This document shows positions 1 to 5,272 of a stretch of 13,408 bases of DNA, piece by piece. The stretch is taken from assembly GCA_009930275.1 (NCBI GenBank), contig RZYP01000047.1, positions 1 to 13,408 on the forward strand, read 5' to 3'. Both the position numbers and the translations under genes were made by a program. The stretch is from Negativicutes bacterium (GTDB lineage: Bacteria > Bacillota_C > Negativicutes > Acidaminococcales > Acidaminococcaceae). The notes below the pieces were generated by a model that worked only from the letters and a program-made list of their open reading frames with translations, was not told where the DNA came from and ran no database searches. Numbering within the stretch: position 1 is the stretch's first letter; every line of letters begins with the position of its first letter.

Positions 1-62
1 GTGGTATCGTCGTCTACCAACAAGATTCTCGTATTAACATACTGCGACAATAATTTTCCCAT
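1..62 (-). CDS. Response regulator, N-terminal fragment (runs off the left edge)
   Basis: Read on the minus strand, an ATG at 62-60 opens 20 codons that run off the window. They include TRILLVDDD, the typical first beta strand and acidic pocket of a receiver (REC) domain. A ribosome site, GGAGG (plus-strand CCTCC at 71-75), lies 8 nt upstream, which supports this start. The output domain is outside the window, so its role (DNA binding or enzymatic) is unknown. The gene is divergent from the HPt-REC-LytTR gene at 288, and the two probably belong to one signalling system. The fragment is short, but motif plus ribosome site make the call fairly good. Confidence 0.72.
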   Translation of the reverse strand, partial: MGKLLSQYVNTRILLVDDDT

Positions 63-156
63 TCATGCATCCTCCGGCGTGCTTGATAAAAGAAGGGCGT
101 TATTGGCAGATCCATCCTTTAAACCGGATGCCCTTAACTGCTTTTCCTTTAGGGGA

Positions 157-162
157 AGTATA
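157..162 (-). promoter_or_regulatory. Candidate extended -10 promoter for the leftward response regulator
   Basis: On the minus strand the sequence reads TGG TATACT, an extended -10 (TGN plus TATACT). No good -35 is visible 17 bp upstream. It would leave a leader of roughly 85-90 nt before the ATG at 62. Prediction by eye only. Confidence 0.35.
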
Positions 163-206
163 CCACACTCGGAAGCAATGATAGTCGAAATATGCACCAA
201 TGACAG

Positions 207-232
207 GTTTTTTATCATAAATGATAAAAAAC
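207..232. repeat. Perfect 11-bp inverted repeat, possible operator
   Basis: The arms GTTTTTTATCA (207-217) and TGATAAAAAAC (222-232) are exact reverse complements separated by TAAA. The repeat lies between two divergent signalling genes and ends two bases before the expected -35 position of the rightward promoter. It has little GC and no clear U-tract beyond the stem, so an operator is more likely than a terminator. Which protein binds it is unknown. Confidence 0.5.
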
Positions 233-253
233 ATATATTATTTGCTCGATTTG

Positions 254-262
254 TGCTATAAT
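254..262 (+). promoter_or_regulatory. Extended -10 promoter for the HPt-REC-LytTR gene
   Basis: TGC followed by consensus TATAAT (257-262) forms an extended -10. The -35 region (about 234-239) is poor, which is common for extended -10 promoters. Transcription would start near 269, about 19 nt before the ATG, and the leader holds the ribosome site GGGGGTGAG at 276-284. Confidence 0.55.
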
Positions 263-287
263 GGCAGTTATAATTGGGGGTGAGTGA

Positions 288-1343
288 ATGAAAGATTTGT
301 CTGAAATATTCAATGCTTTAACGCATGAGGTCGGGGTTCATTTAAATCAGGCGGTCGGCATTTTTGAATCGTTTTTTTCTAGCTATGCCGAAACGAGAAG
401 ATTATTTAAAATATATGTTAGGCACAAGGATTATCTTGCTATCCAAAAACAGGCGCATCAGCTTAAAGGAACAGCAGCGAATCTCCGCATGTCACATATC
501 AGCGAAATTGCGGATCTTATTGAATGCGCAGCCAAAGAATGCAATATTGAGCTATGTGAAAGTAGCATTATTAATATATCAGAGCAAATAACTATTTTAG
601 AAGCACAGATGGCCTCATATGTGAAAATACATAAGCTGAAAATACTGATTGTTGAGGATAACATTGCGAGCGGTAAATTCCTTGAGCAAATCATCGTTAA
701 TTTAGGGCATGTTTCGTTGGGCATTGCATCATCGCCAGAACAGGCTCTACTATCGGTTAAAAACGAGCTTCCTGATTTAGTTTTCATGGATATTGACCTG
801 TCAACAGAAATGAACGGCATATATACGGCAGAGTTGTTATCCGGGTATCATTCAGTCCCAGTTGTTTTTGTTTCTATTCATGCGGACGAAGCCATTATTA
901 AAACCGCTAAGGATTATGGGGTTGGCTATGTCATTAAACCATTCACCTCAAAGGAAATAGAAGAAATGATCGGGTTGGCAAGCAAAAGTATAGCCAATCT
1001 GCAACACGCAAATATGGCCGACCAAGTTAAGTTTAAAGTGAAAGATGATAACCGAATCATCTTTATAGATCTTTATGATGTGATTTACTTTGAAGCCAGG
1101 GCACATACCATTTTAATTTATACAGCTTATAAAGCATATCAACTGAACACCAGTTTAAAGGCTATTAAGGCGCTCGACGCGAACGACTGCTTTATTCAAC
1201 CTCACAGAAGTTTTTTGGTTAATCGAGCTTATATTTCAGAACTTATAAACGCGAATTATGATTATCATCTGAAATTAAAAGCCTTGTCGACATTAATACC
1301 AGTCAGCCAAAAAAAGGTGAAGATGGTTAAGGCGATATCATAA
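288..1343 (+). CDS. HPt-receiver-LytTR fusion signalling protein
   Basis: A 351-residue protein with three signalling modules in a row. Residues 1-110 resemble a histidine phosphotransfer (HPt) domain with the motif HQLKGTAANL, H57 being the likely phosphorylated histidine. Residues 117-235 are a receiver with the acidic pair E123-D124, phosphoacceptor D168 (FMDIDL), S196 and K217 (VIKPF). Residues about 246-351 match the LytTR DNA-binding domain (VIYFEARAH, FIQPHRSFLVN). The expected role is a transcription regulator that receives phosphate through its own or a partner's HPt. No histidine kinase is seen, so the donor is outside the window or encoded elsewhere. The start is supported by GGGGGTGAG five to six bases upstream. 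Usual LytTR regulators are about 240 aa and lack HPt, so this architecture is unusual. Its targets are unknown. Confidence 0.88.
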   Translation: MKDLSEIFNALTHEVGVHLNQAVGIFESFFSSYAETRRLFKIYVRHKDYLAIQKQAHQLKGTAANLRMSHISEIADLIECAAKECNIELCESSIINISEQITILEAQMASYVKIHKLKILIVEDNIASGKFLEQIIVNLGHVSLGIASSPEQALLSVKNELPDLVFMDIDLSTEMNGIYTAELLSGYHSVPVVFVSIHADEAIIKTAKDYGVGYVIKPFTSKEIEEMIGLASKSIANLQHANMADQVKFKVKDDNRIIFIDLYDVIYFEARAHTILIYTAYKAYQLNTSLKAIKALDANDCFIQPHRSFLVNRAYISELINANYDYHLKLKALSTLIPVSQKKVKMVKAIS

Positions 1344-1400
1344 TCAGTTCCTCTCTAACATAATATCTTAATTCATGGATTTGAAACTAATAATATTGGC

Positions 1401-1978
1401 CAACTGTAAAATGGAGTTAAATAGAAAAAACCGTAGTGATTTTCCCTATGGTATAATGAAGTTCGCACACACCCAAACCGCCAAAGGAGAGCAATCGGCC
1501 TGCCATTGTTGATGCCCGCACCGAAATGGGTCAATGGGAGGCCGATACGGTTGTTGGCCGACGCAATGGCAAGGAGACCGTCGTCTTTACCCTCGTTAGT
1601 CGAATGACAAGCTACTACATCGCCATGCGGATTCCCGCCAAAACCAGCGGGGCGATACATGAAGCTATGCAGATACTGCACGCCGAGTTCGGCGAACGGT
1701 TTGCTGATGTGTTTAAAACCATCACCACTGACAACGGTTCGGAATTTGAGGATTTCGCTCAAACGGAATAGTGGGGCACAAAGGTCAACTTCGTCCACCC
1801 CTATTCCTCGTGGGAGCGGCCTGTAAATGAACGTCACAACCGCTTGCTGTGGGGCTACATCCCCAAGGTTGTTTCTATTGAGAAGTTCACACCTGCCCAA
1901 GTTCTGACCTTTGCAATGAAATAAATGGCCGTCCACGAAAGAAGCTCGGGTATCAAACCCTGGAGGAGCTATCTGAAG
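1401..1978 (+). mobile_element. IS30-family element remnant, copy A, internally deleted
   Basis: From 1405 the sequence matches the 5' end of the other two IS30 copies in the window: TGTAAAATG, then AAAAAACC.TAGTGATTTTCC, then a transposase leader ending GAGCAATC at about 1495. Instead of continuing into the start codon, it jumps to the middle of the transposase. The HTH-coding part is therefore missing. At the 3' side the match ends near 1978, where a hairpin-rich stretch begins. No clear right terminal repeat was found. Confidence 0.65.
1496..1978 (+). pseudogene. IS30-family transposase, DDE catalytic part, broken
   Basis: The reading frame gives RPAIVDARTEMGQWEADTVVG, then TTDNGSEF and NERHNRLLWGYIPK, the conserved blocks of the IS30 DDE integrase core. 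The first acidic residue (E in QWEAD), the second (D in TTDNGSEF) and the third (E in NERHN) are all recognisable. An in-frame TAG at 1769-1771 and a stop at 1922-1924 interrupt it. A frameshift just before 1925 puts the usual ending (NGRPRKKLGYQTLEEL) in another frame. The N-terminal HTH is deleted. It cannot encode an active transposase. Confidence 0.78.
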
Positions 1979-1985
1979 GCTTCTT

Positions 1986-2034
1986 GCAAGCAAGGCAGAC
2001 CAGCGCGCACTGCGCACTGGTCTGCTTTGCTTGC
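1986..2034. repeat. Long hairpin, 24-bp arms, downstream of the relaxase
   Basis: The arms 1986-2009 and 2011-2034 are reverse complements with two mismatches and a single-base loop. The core includes GGCAGACCAG on one side and CTGGTCTGC on the other. It lies between the IS30 remnant and the 3' end of the relaxase gene. It could end transcription from either side or be a leftover of the element's own DNA processing. No T-run directly follows, so a classical terminator is not certain. Confidence 0.6.
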
Positions 2035-2053
2035 TGGGGGCTTTCGCCCCCAG
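2034..2053. terminator. GC-rich hairpin, possible terminator region
   Basis: CTGGGGGC (2034-2041), loop TTTC, GCCCCCAG (2046-2053) form a perfect 8-bp stem directly abutting the longer hairpin. Together they make a double stem-loop downstream of the leftward relaxase gene. No U-tract follows on either strand, so termination is a guess based on position. Confidence 0.35.
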
Positions 2054-2121
2054 TCCCCCGTTGATCGCCCCGCATTGCGGAGCGGCTGCGCACCCCTTTC
2101 GGGGCGCTAATTCAGTGCCTG

Positions 2122-3540
2122 TCACCTCTGCTGGGCATGGGGTTCGCGCTCCTGCGCGCGGGAATCCGTTCCTAAAAACCTGTCCACATTGGATTTTGCA
2201 ATAAGGATTTCTTTCATATCCGAGCGCGCCTGATTGTATTCCAGGCGCACTTTTTTCTTTTCCTCCAACAGCGATGCATACTCGGCCCGCAGGCTTTTGA
2301 CGGTGGGAATCTTCTTCATCCCCTGCTCATCAAAGGCTTTCTTCGCCGCCTGATGCAAGAGGATATCCGTCTCATGCTCGGCCCGAAACTTTTTGCTGTA
2401 TCCGGCTTTTCGGTAGTCGATGTAGGTTTGCCGGGTCTTGGTATAGTCAACGATATGCTTTTGCAGGGAAGCGTTGGCGGTCAGTTTTGCTTCCAGACCT
2501 TTCATTTGATCTGAAAGAGAATTGAATCGGGCAGTAGCCGTTGCTGATTTTTCAGAGAGGACATCGTAGCGGTCCAGCCCCTGCTCCTGAAGATAGATGA
2601 GCGTCCGCGCCATCGCTTTCAAATTGTGAACCTTGGCCCAGCGTTCAAATCCCGGTCCCTTGCGGGACTGGATTTTTGCCTGAATGTCGATGAGCAGATT
2701 GACGGATTGCAGCGGAGCCTTGGGAACACCGCCACGGAGAACAGGAGCTTGCCTTCTCCCGGCGATGCGCTCACGGATCGCCTCCTCGGTGTAGTCATCG
2801 CCTAGGGTACTCTCTCGGCAGCGGGTGAACTTCTCCTGCCCCGGTGCACGGAACGAGAGATGTTTTCCGCGCTTGATCTCATAACCGGTCGCCTGCATTT
2901 CAGCAAGGAATGCTTCAAAGTCGAGCGGGTGCTTCTCCAGCACGGTGTCGATGGCCTGTCGGAGCCGCTCCTGAAAAGAGAGAGGACAGTCGCCGCCCAT
3001 CACTTCCAGCCACTGGCCGTAGTGGCCCCGGCTGGGCTTGGGGTTCTTGATGACGGACACACCATGCTCCAGACAAATCCTATCGCTGACCCGGCGCAGG
3101 GCAAAGGCCGAGCCGATGAAGTTGCGAAACTTTCTCCTGCAATCCAAAGCGGTGGAATTGAAAATGATGTGATTATGAACATGGTGCCGGTCGATGTGGG
3201 TGCAAACCACAAAGGCGTGCCGTCCCTTTGTGAAGGCCAGCGCAAGTTCCTGCCCGATGCGGTTTGCCTCTTCCGGCGTTACCTCGCCGGGCAGAAAGGC
3301 TTGACGGGTATGGTAGGCGATGATATCCTGGCTACCCTGACTGCGCCCAGTGAGCTGTGCATACTGTCGCTTGGAAAGCGCGAACTCAGCATGGGCGGTC
3401 TTGGATTCGCACATGAAAGAGGAAATGAGTTCGTCGTTTCTTGTCTTCTCCGGGTTAGCTACATAGTCGATGACATCCTCAATCGTCCTGCCGCTCCCGG
3501 CATGGATAGGAATCAGTCTTGTGGCGGCGATAAGCGTCAC
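2122..3540 (-). CDS. Relaxase/mobilization nuclease (MOBP type), start codon probably lost
   Basis: A 472-residue frame resembling relaxases of Tn1549-like conjugative elements, which nick the element at oriT and lead it into the recipient. Visible motifs are DYVANPEKT near residue 26 (candidate catalytic Tyr) and HIDRHHVHNHIIFN near residues 135-150, the metal-binding histidine triad. The C-terminal half is charged and probably helical, ending in a Gln/Glu-rich tail. It is near usual length with no internal stops. The only start in frame is GTG at 3540-3538, but it overlaps the ribosome site (AAAGGAGGTGA). The expected start, right before AATRLIP, is ATC at 3531-3529, where relatives as I recall them have ATG. 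Translation is therefore doubtful. No coupling protein or type IV secretion genes are present, so this is an isolated remnant. Confidence 0.8.
   Translation of the reverse strand: MTLIAATRLIPIHAGSGRTIEDVIDYVANPEKTRNDELISSFMCESKTAHAEFALSKRQYAQLTGRSQGSQDIIAYHTRQAFLPGEVTPEEANRIGQELALAFTKGRHAFVVCTHIDRHHVHNHIIFNSTALDCRRKFRNFIGSAFALRRVSDRICLEHGVSVIKNPKPSRGHYGQWLEVMGGDCPLSFQERLRQAIDTVLEKHPLDFEAFLAEMQATGYEIKRGKHLSFRAPGQEKFTRCRESTLGDDYTEEAIRERIAGRRQAPVLRGGVPKAPLQSVNLLIDIQAKIQSRKGPGFERWAKVHNLKAMARTLIYLQEQGLDRYDVLSEKSATATARFNSLSDQMKGLEAKLTANASLQKHIVDYTKTRQTYIDYRKAGYSKKFRAEHETDILLHQAAKKAFDEQGMKKIPTVKSLRAEYASLLEEKKKVRLEYNQARSDMKEILIAKSNVDRFLGTDSRAQEREPHAQQR
3211..3315. repeat. Direct repeat copy 1 (relaxase segment)
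   Basis: These 105 bases recur at 13304-13408 in the same orientation with two mismatches (GGCG/GGAG near the left end and GTT/GTC in the middle). They code for the part of the relaxase just before the histidine motif. The two copies are about 10 kb apart and flank the whole carotenoid block. Confidence 0.9.
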
Positions 3541-3546
3541 CTCCTT

Positions 3547-3577
3547 TTGCCTGCATGGTTGCCCGGCGTGGTATAAT
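3547..3577 (+). promoter_or_regulatory. Candidate promoter for the Y-family polymerase remnant
   Basis: TATAAT at 3572-3577 is preceded by TGG (extended -10), and TTGCCT at 3547-3552 gives a 19-bp spacer. It points toward the frame at 3641, which has AAAGGAG ahead of its ATG. A minus-strand reading toward the relaxase is less convincing. Confidence 0.45.
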
Positions 3578-3640
3578 ACACTTGCACACGGTGAAAGCTG
3601 GTGGGGATGAATAAAATCGTCTGAAAGGAGCAGCCGAAGT

Positions 3641-3820
3641 ATGGAAAACAGGATCTATTTAGCCATCCACCTCAAGTCTTTTTATGCTTCGGTTGAATGT
3701 ATCGAACGCGGGCTTGATCCGATGAAAACGAACCCCGTTGTAGCTGACGAGAGCCGAACGGAAAAGACCATCTGCCTTGCGGTACCGCCGCCGCTGAAAC
3801 GCTATGGCATCCCCGACTGG
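3641..3820 (+). pseudogene. Y-family (UmuC/DinB-like) DNA polymerase, N-terminal fragment
   Basis: The translation starts ENRIYLAIHLKSFYASVEC and continues with VVADESRTEKTICLAV and LKRYGIP. These match the first palm motif of element-borne Y-family (UmuC-like) translesion polymerases. Such polymerases carry Asp in the first metal-binding position (AIDLKSFYASVE); here residue 10 is His. After GIPDW, at about 3820, similarity stops and the frame runs through a terminator-like hairpin into unrelated sequence, ending at 3925. Both the catalytic change and the truncation mean it is not active. Another piece of the same family appears at 4343-4416. The start has AAAGGAG 10 nt upstream. Confidence 0.75.
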
Positions 3821-3843
3821 GCAATGAAGATGCTATTGTTAAA

Positions 3844-3878
3844 CCAGAAGGGGAGAAATTCCCTTCTGGGCATTTTTT
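3844..3878 (+). terminator. Rho-independent terminator
   Basis: CCAGAAGGG (3844-3852) pairs perfectly with CCCTTCTGG (3861-3869) around an 8-nt loop, followed by GCA and six T. It points rightward and now lies inside the frame of the truncated polymerase. It probably belonged to a gene lost from this spot. Confidence 0.75.
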
Positions 3879-3893
3879 ACCCTAGAGGAGGTC

Positions 3894-4162
3894 ATGGCTA
3901 TTGCCAAGGGATACTTGACATTTGATGACAATCAGTTGATAGCAAAACGGTACTTGGAGGAAGCCTCCGCACTAAATATTGCATATGAAATAGGCAAATA
4001 GGCTGCCACCTCAGCACCATTTATGACGAGCTGAAGCGGGGCCAGACCGGGAAGCTAGATAAGAACCAGCGGCCCGGTTACGACCTTGAGAAAGAGCGAG
4101 AGGTCGTTCGAAAGGCATTGCAGCGGCGTGGCCCGGATAGTAAGAGCAAGAGGAAGAGCACC
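3894..4162 (+). pseudogene. Small HTH protein gene, frameshifted
   Basis: An ATG at 3894 follows GAGGAGGTC and opens MAIAKGYLTFDDNQLIAKRYL, ending at a TAG at 3999-4001. Removing one copy of the 8-bp tandem AAATAGGC (3988-4003) restores the frame, which then reads EIGCHLSTIYDELKRG and DKNQRPGYDLEKE. The ELKRG helix resembles the HTH found in IS30-type transposases and in small HTH proteins of conjugative elements. The restored protein would be about 85-90 aa, probably a DNA-binding accessory protein of the lost element. After RRGPDSKSKRKS the frame stays open into the next unassigned segment, so the natural C-terminus is unclear. Function is inferred only from the helix pattern. Confidence 0.6.
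3988..4003. repeat. 8-bp tandem duplication causing a frameshift
   Basis: AAATAGGC occurs twice in a row (3988-3995 and 3996-4003). It breaks the HTH frame. Removing one copy gives a continuous and sensible protein across the junction. Confidence 0.8.
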
Positions 4163-4342
4163 ATGGAAAAGAAGTTTAAGCTGAGCCTGACCCGAGCATG
4201 TGAGCTGGCCAAGCGTGAGCTGGGCATGAGCGCTGCCGGGATGAAAAAACCGGAGAGTATGAACGGAAACCCTGGGCTCCTCTGTTATGAGCTTCTTTGC
4301 GGGAATACGCACGTCACGCTGTACCTCAAAGCATTTGGTCGG
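4163..4342 (+). other. Unassigned open segment
   Basis: An ATG at 4163 with AGGAAGAG upstream starts MEKKFKLSLTRACELAKREL, followed by GMSAAGMKKPE and LLCYELLCGNTHVTLYLKAFG. I do not recognise a family. It is open in the same frame as the restored HTH gene before it, and passes without a stop into a Y-family polymerase fragment at 4343. It may be a small accessory gene of the lost conjugative element, fused by deletion to its neighbour. Codons look normal, but there is no evidence of function. Confidence 0.35.
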
Positions 4343-4416
4343 GTTATTCATGTCTACTCCATCGATGAGGTGTTCATAGATGTGACAAACTAGCAGTTTA
4401 CACATAATACCCCAAA
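4343..4416 (+). pseudogene. Y-family polymerase, second palm fragment
   Basis: The frame reads VIHVYSIDEVFIDVTN, stop, QFTHNTPK. This is the strongly conserved SIDEVFID block holding the catalytic Asp-Glu pair of Y-family polymerases, normally about 100 residues after the N-terminal block seen at 3641. A TAG at 4391-4393 interrupts it, and IS256-type sequence begins at about 4417. It is probably the other side of the same polymerase gene, or of a relative, split by insertions and deletions. Confidence 0.6.
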
Positions 4417-4884
4417 ACCGAAATCCAGCGCTGCATCATCCATCAGATCAGAAGTTCCACCCGGTATGTTTCGTACAAAGACGTCAAGGCTTTTACGGCT
4501 GCGCTCAAACCCATTTACAAGGCACCTGCCCAGAAAATTGCGCTAGAGGCCCCGAACGATATAGAGCGCGTCTGGGGAGCGAAATATTCTGCGGCTATTC
4601 CTTCATGGCGGGAGCATCTGGACGAGCTGGCTACCATGTTCAAGTACCCCGAGCAGGTCCGGTGAATCATCTATGCCACCAACGCCATTGAGAATTTCAA
4701 CCCCCATCTCCGTAAAACCACTAAAACCAAGAGCGTTTTTGTCAGCGATAATGCCCTTTTGAAGTAGCTGTATCTGGTAACGATGCAGGTGACGGAGAAA
4801 TGGACAATGCCGATCAAGGACTAGGGAAATATTCTGATGCACCTGATGATCTACTTCGGAGACAGGGTCAACGTCCGGCTCTAA
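4417..4884 (+). pseudogene. IS256-family (mutator) transposase, C-terminal part, broken
   Basis: The frame reads TEIQRCIIHQIRSSTRYVSYKD, then VWGAKYSAAIPSWREHLDEL, FKYPEQVR, IIYATNAIENFN, LRKTTKTKSVFVSD and a final GDRVNVRL. This is the well-known C-terminal third of IS256-type transposases, including the IYATNAIE block with the third catalytic Glu. In-frame stops follow FKYPEQVR (TGA), DNALLK (TAG) and PIKD (TAG, where a Trp is usual). The natural stop TAA is at 4882-4884. The N-terminal two thirds are absent. The piece is inactive and marks an old insertion. Confidence 0.85.
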
Positions 4885-4948
4885 GGGCACCGTGTTACGG
4901 TAACCAAACAGGGCAAAGGTGAACCTTGCCCTGCCGAGCCACTTAATA

Positions 4949-5161
4949 CTATCTGGCGTTCGGAGAATACACAAAATTTTCGGCACTACCGCGCCGAAGT
5001 TCATTTGTGACAGTGGAAGGAGCGCAACCGATGTCTCTGGCAACTGCCCGTATTCCGAGACCCTGCTTGACGAGGGCTTTAATCGCATCTCGCTCTTCTG
5101 CTCCAAGATGCTGTCCCTTCTTGTGTTCTGCTTTAACTGCAGTATAATCTTGGCAGTCCAT
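4949..5161 (-). pseudogene. IS30-family transposase, N-terminal HTH part, copy B
   Basis: The ATG at 5161-5159, preceded by GGAGGG, starts MDCQDYTAVKAEHKKGQHLG, then IKALVKQGLGIRAVARDIGCAP and STVTNELRRG. These are the IS30-type HTH, in which one helix ends in NELRRG. Similarity to copy C ends after LRRG (about 4985). Sixteen unrelated codons follow (AENFVYSPNAR) up to the stop. The DDE core is missing, cut at the junction with the IS256 remnant. This fragment has no internal stop, so it could make a DNA-binding peptide if transcribed. Confidence 0.75.
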
Positions 5162-5272
5162 GGTGATTGCCCTCCATTGGAAGATGGTTGTTTGAGAACT
5201 CCATTCTACTACGTGGAAAATCACTATGGTTTTTTCCTATCTGTCCAGTTTCATTTTACAATCATCCCTTTA
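4975..5272 (-). mobile_element. IS30-family element, left-end fragment, copy B
   Basis: The left end faces the carotenoid block. Read on the minus strand from 5272 it gives TAAAGGGATGATTG, TAAAATG, then AAAAAACCATAGTGATTTTCC and the transposase start, nearly the same as copy C from 12758. The outer boundary is taken as TAAAGGG because it is shared by both copies. If right, the stop codon of uvsE (5272-5270) lies in the element's terminal bases. The rest of the element is lost toward 4975. Confidence 0.65.

Noticed and set aside
1..261. Plus-strand frame of 86 codons from the window start
   Set aside because: It is antisense to the start of a response regulator with a good ribosome site and crosses the promoter region; the protein resembles nothing.
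1373..2125. Minus-strand frame of 250 codons
   Set aside because: It is antisense to the IS30 transposase core, which is clearly recognisable on the plus strand, and passes through the hairpins.
2860..3576. Plus-strand frame of 238 codons
   Set aside because: Antisense shadow of the GC-rich relaxase gene; no motif and no ribosome site.
4908..4930. Hairpin AGGGCAAAGG / CCTTGCCCT as a terminator
   Set aside because: It has no T-run and lies in the decayed 3' flank of the IS256 remnant; no gene it could serve was found.
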